A program made the position numbers and the translations under genes. DNA of 64,000 bases from Nostoc sp. CHAB 5836 (GTDB lineage Bacteria; Cyanobacteriota; Cyanobacteriia; Cyanobacteriales; Nostocaceae), in contig NZ_JAIVFV010000004.1 of NCBI RefSeq assembly GCF_020829445.1, forward strand, positions 1 through 64,000, in the 5' to 3' direction. The notes under the pieces were generated by a model. It was given only the letters and a program-made list of their open reading frames with translations, made no database searches and was not told the origin of the DNA. Below, in pieces: positions 28,122 through 37,203 of this stretch (the stretch's first letter is position 1; each line of letters starts with the position of its first letter).

Positions 28122-29141
28122 TTAGCTCCTGCCAAACACACCGCCAAGGGCACGTGCCATATTTTGCGGTTGCATTGCATCCATTGCGGCGGTGGGTTCG
28201 TAGCCGCAGTGAACCATACAATCAGCACACTTGGGATTACCACTCTTGTGGCCGTATTGACTCCAATCAGTTTCTGACAATAATTCCTTAAAGGTAGAGT
28301 AATAACCTTCGTTTAGCAGATAGCAGGGTTTTTGCCAACCGAGAACGCTATAACTAGGGCTACCCCAAGGTGTGCATTCGTAGTCCTTCTCACCAATGAG
28401 AAAATCTAGGAACAGCGGATTATGATTGAAGTTCCAGTTTTTTTCACCAGCTTTGTATGGAGCCAGAATTTCCCGGAACAGGGCGCGAGTTTGTTCTCGA
28501 TGGAGAAAATGATTTTGATCTGGTGCCCACTCGTAACTGTAACCGGGAGAAATCATCATCCCGTCAGTATTTAATGTTTCTAGAAAGTCGAAGAATTCTT
28601 GCATATCTTTGGGCTGAGTACCTTCAAAGATAGTTGTGTTAGTTGTAACACGAAAGCCTTTAGCTTTAGCGGCGCGAATCCCTTTGACAGCAATATCAAA
28701 AACACCTTTGCGATCAACGCAATAATCGTGCAACTCTCGCATCCCATCTAAATGCACGCTGAAAGTCAGGTAAGGGGAAGGTTGAAACTTATCCAGGCTC
28801 TTTTCTAACAATAACGCATTGGTACACAAGTAAATATACTTCTTGCGCTCAATTAACCCCCGAACAATCTCATCAATCTGGGGATGTAGCAAAGGTTCTC
28901 CCCCAGGAATTGAGACAACCGGTGCGCCGCACTCTTCCACTGCGGCAAAGCACTGTTCTGGGGTGAGATTTTGCTTTAAAATTTCCTTGGGATGTTGTAT
29001 TTTACCACAACCAGTGCAGGCTAGATTACAGCGAAAAAGAGGTTCCAACATCAATACTAAGGGGAAGCGTTTACGTCCTTTCAGACGCTGCGTAACCAGA
29101 TACTTCCCAATATCCATAGCTTGTTGTAGATTAACTGCCAT
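28122..29141 (-). CDS. hpnH: Adenosyl-hopene transferase HpnH (radical SAM)
   Basis: Start at ATG 29141, preceded by AGAGGAG; it gives 339 residues, the family length. An upstream start at 29174 is rejected. The radical-SAM cluster is Cys-x3-Cys-x2-Cys in [28 protein letters not shown] and a C-terminal Cys set ([14 protein letters not shown]) are HpnH features. It adds the adenosyl group to diploptene in hopanoid side-chain synthesis. hpnA lies 165 bases upstream on the same strand, across a repeat. Confidence 0.94.
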   Translation of the reverse strand: MAVNLQQAMDIGKYLVTQRLKGRKRFPLVLMLEPLFRCNLACTGCGKIQHPKEILKQNLTPEQCFAAVEECGAPVVSIPGGEPLLHPQIDEIVRGLIERKKYIYLCTNALLLEKSLDKFQPSPYLTFSVHLDGMRELHDYCVDRKGVFDIAVKGIRAAKAKGFRVTTNTTIFEGTQPKDMQEFFDFLETLNTDGMMISPGYSYEWAPDQNHFLHREQTRALFREILAPYKAGEKNWNFNHNPLFLDFLIGEKDYECTPWGSPSYSVLGWQKPCYLLNEGYYSTFKELLSETDWSQYGHKSGNPKCADCMVHCGYEPTAAMDAMQPQNMARALGGVFGRS

Positions 29142-29190
29142 TGTTGCGATCGCTCCTCTTGTAGATATAAACACACCACATTTTTCACTT

Positions 29191-29313
29191 AAGTAAGTCG
29201 GTGAAAATAAATCAAACTATGTGACTAAACGTAAATAGGCTTAAAACCCTTACCAATGACTAAGGACAAATGACAGCCATTACCAGTTATCTTTAATTGC
29301 GCCGACCTACTTA
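29191..29313. repeat. AAGTAGGTCGGCGC-family element between hpnA and hpnH
   Basis: A full copy in reverse orientation relative to 20892. Its right end (ACCTACTTA) contains the hpnA stop codon. Confidence 0.8.
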
Positions 29314-30302
29314 ACGTAACCCTGAGCAACAAACCAATCGACAGCATCCTTAAGTGCTGCTTTCAGCGAAGATTGAGGTAGACCCAACTCTCGTACAGCT
29401 TTTGCCCCATTGTAATACATAGGTTGTTTTGCCATCCGAACCCCATCCAATGGCACTGAGGGCGATTTTCCCAGTGGTGCGAGAATCTTTTCATCAACCC
29501 AGGCAACACTAAGGGGCAACCAAGGGGGTAAAGTTCGTTGAGGGGCACTCAGTCCGGTAATCTCGGCGAGTTGTTCAAGTAGTTGTTTGAGACTGAGGTT
29601 TTGATGACCTAGTATATAGCGATCGCCTGATTTCCCGTGCTGCAAAGCTAGTAAATGTCCCCATGCCACATCCCGCACATCAATAAAATTCAAACCAGTA
29701 TCTAAGTAAAAGGGCATTTGCCTCTGCAAAAACCGTAAGATTATATCACCTGTGGGGGTCGGTTTGATATCCAACGATCCAATGGGGCTACTGGGATTGA
29801 CTATAACTACCTCCTGACCTGTATCGGCGGCTTGCATAGCTGCTTGTTCAGCCAGAAACTTCGACTTTTTGTAGTTACCCACCAACTGAACTAAGGGGCT
29901 TTGATGTGTTTCATCCACAACTTCCCCTAATGATCCTACCCCAATTGCTGCCACTGAGCTGGTGTAAACGGTGCGCTCAATCCCAGCTTTGCTAGCTGCT
30001 GCCAACACATTGCGCGTACCTTGCACATTGTGAAGATAGAGTAATTCCTTATCTGCTTGCCAGAGGGAATAATGGGCTGCCACATGAAATAGGTATTGAC
30101 AACCTACCATTTGCCGCCAGAGATTTGGTGAATTTAAATCGCCTTTGACAATTTCCACCTCCAAGCCGCGTAGATTCTCTAGGTTACTGCTAGGGCGTAC
30201 CAGTGCTTTAACTGTGTAACCCTCTTGCAGCAACAAGCGTACTAAGTGGGCACCAATAAAACCCGTCCCCCCTGTGACAAAAACAAAATCACCCCTAACC
30301 AC
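29307..30302 (-). CDS. hpnA: Hopanoid-associated NAD-dependent sugar epimerase HpnA
   Basis: 331 residues. The Rossmann motif is TGGTGFIGAHL. SSVAAIG and Tyr-x3-Lys (NYKKSKFLAEQ) are the catalytic core, and SPIGSLDIKPTPTG is a typical HpnA segment. It is thought to act on hopanoid head-group sugars. The ORF opens with GTG; there is no ATG before the fold begins. The stop TAG (K-stop, AAGTAG) comes from the end of the adjacent intergenic repeat. Confidence 0.88.
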   Translation of the reverse strand: MVRGDFVFVTGGTGFIGAHLVRLLLQEGYTVKALVRPSSNLENLRGLEVEIVKGDLNSPNLWRQMVGCQYLFHVAAHYSLWQADKELLYLHNVQGTRNVLAAASKAGIERTVYTSSVAAIGVGSLGEVVDETHQSPLVQLVGNYKKSKFLAEQAAMQAADTGQEVVIVNPSSPIGSLDIKPTPTGDIILRFLQRQMPFYLDTGLNFIDVRDVAWGHLLALQHGKSGDRYILGHQNLSLKQLLEQLAEITGLSAPQRTLPPWLPLSVAWVDEKILAPLGKSPSVPLDGVRMAKQPMYYNGAKAVRELGLPQSSLKAALKDAVDWFVAQGYVK

Positions 30303-30858
30303 TTTTCAAACAACCTCTCATAGATGTCCGCCTTCGGGTTTAGTAAGTAAGTAGGTGGGCATGATATCAGAGGATGTTTGAAAAGTCCTCTTCTTGGTAG
30401 CAAAACGTTATAGATCCCCCTAAATCCCCCTTTTTAAGGGGGACTTTGAAAGGTTTTGCCCCCCAATTGATGGCTACCGTGTATGTACAAGTCGGCAGAC
30501 CTCTCCCCAAACCCCTCTCCGAAGCACAGAGGGGCTTTGAAGAAAGATCATTGGTGTCAACAAAAGCCTACAAATGCCTATCTGTTGGCTTCGTCACCCG
30601 CCTTGAACGAAAGTTCTTTGGCTTTTAGCTAAAGTCTACTTCAGTAGACTAAAGATTTTCCCGATTATTTAGTCATCTTTTAGATGACTTTCGCTATGAG
30701 CAAGGAACTTCAGTTCCTTGCGGGACATAACTTTCACCTTAAGTTGACACCTATGGTCACCAATGAACTCACACTGCAAGTAATAAGTTGGACATCCCGT
30801 GATAATATAAATCTCAAACATAAGTATTTTTACTGTTAAAAATTGTTAAAAATTAACT
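30303..30858. other. Repeat-rich gap of about 555 bases
   Basis: 30369-30420 is shared with 21281-21330. 30620-30720 holds short palindromes (AAAGTCTACTTCAGTAGACT, GGAACTTCAGTTCC). No gene is supported. The AT-rich last 60 bases should carry the promoter of the following module. Confidence 0.5.
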
Positions 30859-31239
30859 ATGGATCCTATTTCTCTAAATATTACAGCTTTAGGCGCTGGT
30901 GCGATCGCTGCTGCTAAAGATACCGCAGGAACAGCCGTTAAAGATGCCTATCAGGGATTGAAAACGTTGATTAAGAAGAAGTTTGAAAGTGAACCAAAAG
31001 CACAAATGGTTCTGGAAGAACACGAAACAGATCCTGAAACTTATGAAGCACCACTTAAAAAGAAATTAGCTGAAGCTGGTGTTGATCAGGATGCAGAAAT
31101 TATTAAGTTGGCGCAGGAGTTACTCAAACAAGAAAAGCCTGAAGAGTCAGCAACAGGTAAGTATAACACAGTATTTCAAGGCGAAGTGAAGGGGATTCAG
31201 GTTGGCGATCGCAACACACAAGAAAATAAATTTAGCTAA
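30859..31239 (+). CDS. Bell-domain-like protein with C-terminal RHIM-like amyloid motif
   Basis: 126 residues. The N-terminal helical part (ALGAGAIAAAKDTAGTAVKDAY, then GLKTLIKKKF) looks like the Bell domain, a predicted membrane-acting effector found beside amyloid motifs in bacterial NLR systems. The middle (LEEHETDPETYEAPLKKKL) is helical. The C-terminus (about 103-126) reads TVFQGEVKGIQVGDRNTQ; IQVG fits the RHIM core (I/V-Q-I/V-G). The next gene begins with the same motif. Sequence memory supports the Bell assignment; it is not verified here. The next ATG is 18 bases beyond the stop. Confidence 0.7.
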   Translation: MDPISLNITALGAGAIAAAKDTAGTAVKDAYQGLKTLIKKKFESEPKAQMVLEEHETDPETYEAPLKKKLAEAGVDQDAEIIKLAQELLKQEKPEESATGKYNTVFQGEVKGIQVGDRNTQENKFS

Positions 31240-31257
31240 CAGCCACCGGAGTTTTGA

Positions 31258-32391
31258 ATGACTGAAGATAGCCCTAAGAACTATACAGAGTTTCAAGGAG
31301 AAGTTAAGGGCGCTCAGGTTGGTAATCACAACATTATCCACAACTATTTTTACTACAGAGAAGCTTTGATTCGTAATTGGGGAGAACTGCGAGAATGGAT
31401 GAATACAAACCGCGTTTTTAGAGCTTGGCAAGAGCGACTGCGGTCAACAAAGGGACAATGGGAAGCAACGAATCGAGATTTAGGGTCATTGTTGCGTGGT
31501 GCAGCTTTGGCGGAAGCAGAAGAAAAACTCAAGGAACGCCCAGAAGACTTAATTGATGAGCAAGAATTTATCGAGCAGAGCATCCAAGAACAACAGCGCC
31601 TCAAACAAGCCGAAGCAGCCCGCAGAAAGCGGGAAATTAGAACCGCCTGGGGGATTGCTGCGGGTTCGCTGGTAGCGGTAGTAATTAGCGCGGGATTGGG
31701 TTTGATAGCATGGAATCAGAAAAACCAATCGGAACTGAATCAAGCCGAATCTCTTGCTCGATATTCCTTGTCTCTATTTAATGAAAATAAACAATTGGAA
31801 GCTTTTATCCAAGCAATCAAGGCAGGAAAAATCCTCCAAAGCCAACACGCAACTAACATAGAGGCATTCAATGCCTTGGAGACAGTTCGTTTTCAAGGAA
31901 GAGAGCGCAACCGCTTGGAAGGGCATAGTGAAATTGTCTATAGCGTGAGTTTTAGCCCCGACGGCAAGACTTTGGCTTCTGGCAGTGCTGACAACACAAT
32001 CAAACTCTGGAATCTAGAGACAGGCAAGGAAATCCGCACCCTCAAGGGGCATAGTGAATATGTCTATAGCGTGAGTTTTAGCCCCGACGGCAAGACTTTG
32101 GCTTCTGGCAGTGCTGACAACACAATCAAACTCTGGAATCTAGAGACAGACAAGGAAATCCGCACCCTCAATGGGCATAGTAACAGTGTCAATAGCGTGA
32201 GTTTTAGCCCCGACGGCAAGACTTTGGCTTCTGGCAGTGAAGACAACACAATCAAACTCTGGAATCTTCCAGGCTTAGAATTAGACTCTTTAATGCAGAA
32301 CAATTGTGATTCAATACGCGGTTATTTACAAAATAATCCTAATGTCAGCGTGGGTGACAAGCACTTGTGCGACGGTATAGGCAAGAAGTAG
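31258..32391 (+). CDS. WD40 protein with N-terminal amyloid motif; STAND NTPase core apparently missing
   Basis: 377 residues. Residues about 8-31 are TEFQGEVKGAQVGNHNII, matching the motif that ends the previous gene. Directly after it comes EALIRNWGELREWM and DLGSLLRGAALAEAEEKL. These normally follow the NTPase in novel-STAND WD40 proteins, so the NTPase seems excised. A transmembrane helix lies at about 126-148 (GIAAGSLVAVVISAGLGLIAW). Three nearly identical 42-residue WD repeats follow (31921, 32047, 32173), and a short conserved-looking tail ends in Lys-Lys. Three blades cannot form a full propeller alone. Confidence 0.8.
   Translation: MTEDSPKNYTEFQGEVKGAQVGNHNIIHNYFYYREALIRNWGELREWMNTNRVFRAWQERLRSTKGQWEATNRDLGSLLRGAALAEAEEKLKERPEDLIDEQEFIEQSIQEQQRLKQAEAARRKREIRTAWGIAAGSLVAVVISAGLGLIAWNQKNQSELNQAESLARYSLSLFNENKQLEAFIQAIKAGKILQSQHATNIEAFNALETVRFQGRERNRLEGHSEIVYSVSFSPDGKTLASGSADNTIKLWNLETGKEIRTLKGHSEYVYSVSFSPDGKTLASGSADNTIKLWNLETDKEIRTLNGHSNSVNSVSFSPDGKTLASGSEDNTIKLWNLPGLELDSLMQNNCDSIRGYLQNNPNVSVGDKHLCDGIGKK
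31921..32296 (+). repeat. Three 126-bp WD40 tandem repeats, near-identical
   Basis: Repeat starts are 31921, 32047 and 32173. Differences are confined mostly to the SEIVYS / SEYVYS / SNSVNS positions and a few later bases, indicating recent duplication or gene conversion. Confidence 0.9.
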
Positions 32392-32485
32392 GAGGCAGGG
32401 CAATACTGCTGGGTTAGTATGTTTGATTCTCGGAGATCCCCCCAACCCCAATACTGCGCAGGTTTTGGCTAAAAAATAAAAATGT

Positions 32486-32561
32486 GTAGGTTGGGTTTCG
32501 TTCCTCAACCCAACCGAAGAGCGGGGTTTGTTGGGTAACGCATTGCCTCAACCCAACCTAC
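32486..32561. repeat. GTAGGTTGGGTT palindromic element
   Basis: Arms GTAGGTTGGGTT and AACCCAACCTAC with CAACAAACCCCGC-type middle. Copies also at 18302-18421, 34026-34101, 38803-38876 and 59597-59671. Confidence 0.75.
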
Positions 32562-32736
32562 GAATATTCACAAAGCGTGCAGTATTGCAAGTGGAGCGAC
32601 TGGCGTGGGCTAGTGGGGATCGAATTCTATGCAGCTTCATAAAAAATTGGTATAAGTCCTACAGCAGTGGTGAACCCTCACCATGAACAAAAGTGGTCGA
32701 AAACTTCATATACTGACAAATTTCTTTGTTTTGCAT

Positions 32737-32880
32737 TCCTTGAAGTAACTTCCGCCTTCCCTGAAGTAACTTCCGCTTTCCCTGAAGTAACTTCCGCTTT
32801 CCCTGAAGTAACTTCCGCCTTCCCTGAAGTAACTTCCGCCTTCTCTGAAGTAACTTCTGTCTTTTGTGTAACAACTTCTG
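32737..32880. repeat. 21-bp tandem array (AAGTAAC-TTCCGCC-TTCCCTG)
   Basis: About six copies; each is three heptamers. Read in frame it yields EVTSAFP repeats on the plus strand and GKAEVTS repeats on the minus strand, both shadows of the array. Confidence 0.85.
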
Positions 32881-33654
32881 CCTTCACATTTAAGTATTTC
32901 GCGCAGTCTGTAGCAGCTTCCGCCTTGACGTTAGTTAATTTGCCCCCCAATTTATCGCTACCGTGTATACACAAGTCGGCAGACCTCTCCCCAAACCCCT
33001 CTCCGAGGCGGAGAGGGGCTTTGAAGATTGGCTCCCCAACCCTTTCGAGGGTTGGGGCTGTTCTTGTTAGGTCTGAGAGGGCTTTGAGCAAAATAAGTCA
33101 CTTGTGCATACACCGTAGCTTTTTAAGGGGGGTTGGGGGGGAGCGACGCTTAGAACCCGAAGAACCCCAATACTGCTCGGATAAGCAGGGGAGGCTACGG
33201 TGTACACACAAATCGGAGTTACTTTGAGATCCGGGTTTTACCCCCCTTAATCCCCCCGATGTATTGGGGGGAAACAAGAAAATCTAGTTCCCTCCCCAAT
33301 ACATACGGGGAGGGTTAGGGTGGGGTAATTCGAGAACTTGTAGTGATTCGATAACTTGTGTGTACACCGTAGCCCTGCAAGCGGGGAGGGGATTAACGAA
33401 CTTTGGGGGTTTAAGTCCCCAGCAATATAGGCAGCACGTTTTGTGTTGGGGTCTAAATCCCCGTCACAAAACGTAATTGCGAATGAGCGAAAAAGCGAAT
33501 TGCGAATTGGTTTAAGGGGTGGGGTGCAAGGTCTACTTGAGTGGTTTTGGCTTTGTTAGATTTTTTCATAAAAATCAACAATTTTACGTATGACAACGCC
33601 TTAAACAATTGTCCACTATAGAGTTAGGGTAAATTCGGAAGATGAGTATTAATT

Positions 33655-34017
33655 ATGGCAAGGAAAAAACGCAATTCACGTATGCTTGATAAAGCTGAGA
33701 TACGTCTAGCAAGCATTAAATCTATTAGTCCAACTCTAGATGTAGGAGAAGGGTTGACGGTTCAAGATTATACACAAAAAATCGAAAGCCTCCGAAAATC
33801 TCTGGAAGCATACAATACCACCCTCTCTACTATTGATGTTTTATTAACTCAGATTGTCGAATATGAACAAGATTTAGCAGACTATTCTGAAAATATTTTA
33901 CGTGGGATTGCTTATAAGTTTGGTAATAATAGCCATGAGTATCAAATGGCTGGAGGTACGCGAAAGAGCGATCGCAAGCGTACTATGCGTCAAAGTATGG
34001 TTTTGACTAATACTTAA
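33655..34017 (+). CDS. Hypothetical protein, helical, unknown function
   Basis: 120 residues. It has a basic start (ARKKRNSRMLDKAE), a coiled-coil-like region at about 40-80 (KIESLRKSLEAYNTTLSTID), then YEQDLADYSENILRGIAYKFG and a KSDRKR end. I do not recognise a function; the pattern KFGxxSxEYxMAGG looks conserved in Nostocales from memory. It stands alone between repeat tracts. Confidence 0.55.
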   Translation: MARKKRNSRMLDKAEIRLASIKSISPTLDVGEGLTVQDYTQKIESLRKSLEAYNTTLSTIDVLLTQIVEYEQDLADYSENILRGIAYKFGNNSHEYQMAGGTRKSDRKRTMRQSMVLTNT

Positions 34018-34025
34018 AGAAAATC

Positions 34026-34101
34026 GTAGGTTGGGTTGAGGCAATGCGTTACCCAACAAAGCCCCCCTGTAGGTTGGGTTTCGTTCCTCAACCCAACCTA
34101 C
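34026..34101. repeat. GTAGGTTGGGTT palindromic element
   Basis: A near match to the copy at 32486 in the opposite internal order. It starts eight bases after the stop of the preceding gene. Confidence 0.75.
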
Positions 34102-34149
34102 ACGGGTTAAGGTTTTTGGGCAAAACCTACGCAGTATTGCCTAACCTCC

Positions 34150-34256
34150 AACCCGTTGCGGGAAGGGGGAACAATTTCATTGCCTCTTTCCTAAAAGGAG
34201 AGAGGAATGGAAGTGAGGTCAAAATTGTGCTTCACACTTGCCGAGAACCGCTATAC
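34150..34256. repeat. Degenerate copy of the CTATAGC family
   Basis: It ends with GAGAACCGCTATACG and holds AAAAGGAGAGAGG. Only one end is clear. Confidence 0.4.
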
Positions 34257-34278
34257 GCGCAGCGTTCCCCAGGAAAAT

Positions 34279-37089
34279 CTAAAATTTATTGCGGGGAAAC
34301 CAATCATCCAAAATGGCGTAGACTACTGGCACAACAATCAAACTGAGGATAGTTGAACTTACGAGTCCACCAGCGATCGCAACAGCCATAGGCGATCGCA
34401 ATTCGGAACCAGCACCCAAACCCAAGGCGATCGGTAGCATCCCTAAAATAGTGGAGGCGGTGGTCATCATAATTGGTCTGAGGCGCACTAGTCCGGTGTT
34501 GAGGATGGCCTCGGTGCGGTCTAAGCCAGCCTTGCGTAACTGGTTAATGTAATCTACAAGCAAAATGGCATTTTTATTTGCCAGCCCCAGCAAAAAGACG
34601 AAACCGATCAGTGAAATCATGCCAAAGTCGCTTTTGGTGATTAGTAGTGCTAACATGGCCCCCACCAGTGCCAAGGGCAAAGAGACACCAATCACCAGAG
34701 GGTCTACCCAGCTTTTGAATAGTAAAATTAGTACCACAACAATACACAGGGCAGATAGAGCCAAAGTACTGCCGAAACTGCTAAAAACCTCACCTTGGCT
34801 AGCAGAGTCTCCTCCTAAATTTAAGGAAACATTAGGGGGTAATACCGCCTTTGCTTCAGCTACCACTTTGTCCGTGGCATCACCCAAGGATAGATCCTTG
34901 CCAAGATTAGCACTGATGTACGCCACGCGCTGATTATTTAGACGCTCGATCTGAAAAACCGTGCCCTGTGGATTCGTTTCACCTGTAACTGTCACATCAG
35001 CGAATCCTGGTAGTCTCTGAATTCTCTCTTTAATTGCCTTGACTGCTTTGCTTAAAGCTTGGAGATCATTACCGCGTAATGCCACTTGCAGAGGTTTTTG
35101 ACCGCCGGAATCGACAAATTGAATATCTTCAACACTAGTAGTTACCCCAGAAAGAGTCGGTAAGGATGAGCGTAACTGGTCTTGTAGTTCCCCAGTTGTG
35201 ATTGTGCGGTCTTTCTTTAACTTTACATATAGTATCCCCTTGTTCGGCTCACCCTCACGAGAACCGACAGTGGTAAATACCGTTTCAACTGCCGGTGATT
35301 TTCTCACAACCTCTTCTAGTTTCTTCGCAACATCGAGAGAATCATTTAAAGGATTGGGAATGGGGGATGAGGGGGATGAGGGGGATGAGGGGGGTGAGGG
35401 GGGTGAGGGGGATGAGGGGGATGAGGGGGATGAGGGGGATGAGGGAGTTAATTTTTCTCCCCCTGCTCCCTCATCTCCCCCTGCTCCCTCATCTCCCCCT
35501 GCTCCCTCATCTCCCCCTGCTCCCTCATCTCCCCCTACTCCCTCATCTCCCCCTGCTCCCCCTACTCCTTCGGGGATACTTGGTAAAGGAGCTGTGTAAG
35601 CAATATTAAACTCGCCGCGATCGAGTTTGGGAATGAACCCTTTGGGAATTAGTGGAATTAGTGCTATTCCTGCGATGAAGCTGAGTGCAGCTAACCCGAT
35701 AACTATCTTGCGATGATTTAAAGACCAACTCAGCAAATTTCTGTAAGATTGGGTAAATGCTACCCAGATTTTTGCTTCCCGACGCGGGGAGAGGGAGGAT
35801 TGAGGTTTCAGCCAGTAGATAGCTAGAACTGGAGATAAAGTCCGAGCAACTAGCATGGAAGCAAGCATCGCGGCTGAAACAGTGATGCCGAAAGGCTTGA
35901 AAAACTGACCGATTACCCCACCCATCAAACCTATGGGCAGAAAAACTGCTACTGCTGTCAAAGTGGCGGCGGTGACTGTCAACCCAATCTCATTTGTAGC
36001 TAAAAGCGCTGCTTGACGAGGAGTTTCCCCATCATCGACGTGTCGCATGATGTTTTCCACATCCACGATCGCATCATCAACAATACTACCAATGACCAAA
36101 GCTAAAGCCAGCAGGGTGATTGTCTCTAGGTTGAAGCCGAAAATTGCCATGACGATAAATGTCGCCAACAAAGACGTAGGAATTGCCAAGGCAGAGATGA
36201 GAGTTGCTCGCCAGTTCCATAAAAAAGGGAAAATTACCACTATGGACAAGACGATGGCTTCTATTAGTGCATCGATTGTTGACTGGGTGGCTTGGCGGAT
36301 ATATTCTGCTTGGGTGGCAGCTAAGGTGAGGTTGACATCCTTAAGGGTTGAGCGTAGCCTTTGAACTTCTTTTTCAACTCGACTCACTACTTCCAAGGTG
36401 TTAGCATTGCCCCGTTTGATTACCTGAAATGCCAGGGCATCTTGACCATTAAACCGTACTAATGTCGCCCCGGTTTGGGGGAGAGTAGCACTGGCTGGAT
36501 TTACCAAAGGAGTTGGAGTAGCAGCACCCAGTAGTGAGACTTTCAGAACTCCTGGTAGTTTAGCGATCGCACTCACAATCTCATCTTGCACCAACTTCGT
36601 CAAATCTTTGAGATTCCGCGTCGGACTCTCTATGGCATAGCTAATGGCAGCTGACTCGTTTAAATTCAAGGGAATAATTTTGTTAGTTGCTCCTTTCGGT
36701 AGAGTCAACTGCTTGAGAGCAGTTTCAACCTTTTTGGTCGATGTTTCTAGATTCGTCCCAACGGCAAAAGCAAGGCTAACAGCAGTTTGACTCGGATAAG
36801 TAGATGAGCGGATATTCTCCAATCCTTCTAAAGAGCGGAGGCGTTCTTCTAGGGGTTTAGTGAGCTTCGCCTCTGTATCCAGGGCTGTTGTCAGAGGGGC
36901 TGTAGCATTGACAACCACCACTGGAAAGGTAATATCTGGAAACAAAGCATACTTCAGGGAACTGAAAGCCAGAACACCAGCTACCGTTACGGCAATCCAA
37001 AAACTCACCGTCAGCCACGAAAATTGAATTGCCAATTTGGAAATATTGAAAACTTCTCGTGCGGATTTGGAGTTATGAAGCTTTACCAT
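34279..37089 (-). CDS. RND efflux transporter permease (HAE1/AcrB type) with low-complexity insert
   Basis: 936 residues. An inner-membrane helix at 25-45 begins a typical RND half (FPDITFPVVVVNATAPLTT, LETITLLALALVIGSIVDDAIVDVEN). The second half has GFVFLLGLANKNAILLVDYIN and RPIMMTTASTILGMLPI. Typical length is 1020-1050, so this protein is short. About residues 505-577, in the periplasmic domain, are replaced or extended by GGDEGAGGDEG and SPSSPSSPSSP runs from two microsatellites. No adaptor or outer-membrane partner is adjacent. The N-terminus MVKLHNSKSAREVFN may be longer than native. Confidence 0.88.
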   Translation of the reverse strand: MVKLHNSKSAREVFNISKLAIQFSWLTVSFWIAVTVAGVLAFSSLKYALFPDITFPVVVVNATAPLTTALDTEAKLTKPLEERLRSLEGLENIRSSTYPSQTAVSLAFAVGTNLETSTKKVETALKQLTLPKGATNKIIPLNLNESAAISYAIESPTRNLKDLTKLVQDEIVSAIAKLPGVLKVSLLGAATPTPLVNPASATLPQTGATLVRFNGQDALAFQVIKRGNANTLEVVSRVEKEVQRLRSTLKDVNLTLAATQAEYIRQATQSTIDALIEAIVLSIVVIFPFLWNWRATLISALAIPTSLLATFIVMAIFGFNLETITLLALALVIGSIVDDAIVDVENIMRHVDDGETPRQAALLATNEIGLTVTAATLTAVAVFLPIGLMGGVIGQFFKPFGITVSAAMLASMLVARTLSPVLAIYWLKPQSSLSPRREAKIWVAFTQSYRNLLSWSLNHRKIVIGLAALSFIAGIALIPLIPKGFIPKLDRGEFNIAYTAPLPSIPEGVGGAGGDEGVGGDEGAGGDEGAGGDEGAGGDEGAGGEKLTPSSPSSPSSPSSPSPPSPPSSPSSPSSPIPNPLNDSLDVAKKLEEVVRKSPAVETVFTTVGSREGEPNKGILYVKLKKDRTITTGELQDQLRSSLPTLSGVTTSVEDIQFVDSGGQKPLQVALRGNDLQALSKAVKAIKERIQRLPGFADVTVTGETNPQGTVFQIERLNNQRVAYISANLGKDLSLGDATDKVVAEAKAVLPPNVSLNLGGDSASQGEVFSSFGSTLALSALCIVVVLILLFKSWVDPLVIGVSLPLALVGAMLALLITKSDFGMISLIGFVFLLGLANKNAILLVDYINQLRKAGLDRTEAILNTGLVRLRPIMMTTASTILGMLPIALGLGAGSELRSPMAVAIAGGLVSSTILSLIVVPVVYAILDDWFPRNKF
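35361..35570. repeat. Twin microsatellites within the RND gene
   Basis: 35365-35450 is a (GGGGGATGA)-type array. 35456-35570 is a (CTCCCTCATCTCCCCCTG)-type 18-base array. They are roughly inverse in purine content, and the first has G-quadruplex potential. Confidence 0.85.
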
Positions 37090-37203
37090 CTTGGAAAATT
37101 ATCGTGTGGGTGACACAATTATTTAGTCATGCTACAGCAATGACCTTCTGTTTGCGAGTTTTGGCTACAACTAAACAGCAATATCACTTATTGTTACTCA
37201 GAT

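Larger units (their letters stand above)
32392..33654. other. Gene-free, repeat-rich gap of about 1.26 kb
   Basis: Contents are the GTAGGTTGGGTT palindromic element (32486-32561), the 21-bp tandem array (about 32737-32880), GAGAGGGGCTTTGAAG-type boilerplate repeats (32985-33070 and later), and GGGGAGGG-rich stretches to 33520. Open frames on both strands across the tandem array come from the repeat. No gene is supported until 33655. Confidence 0.6.

Noticed and set aside
32667-33227. Plus- and minus-strand frames rich in EVTSAFP / GKAEVTS repeats
   Set aside because: They are products of the 21-bp tandem array and continue into boilerplate repeats. There is no ribosome binding site or domain.
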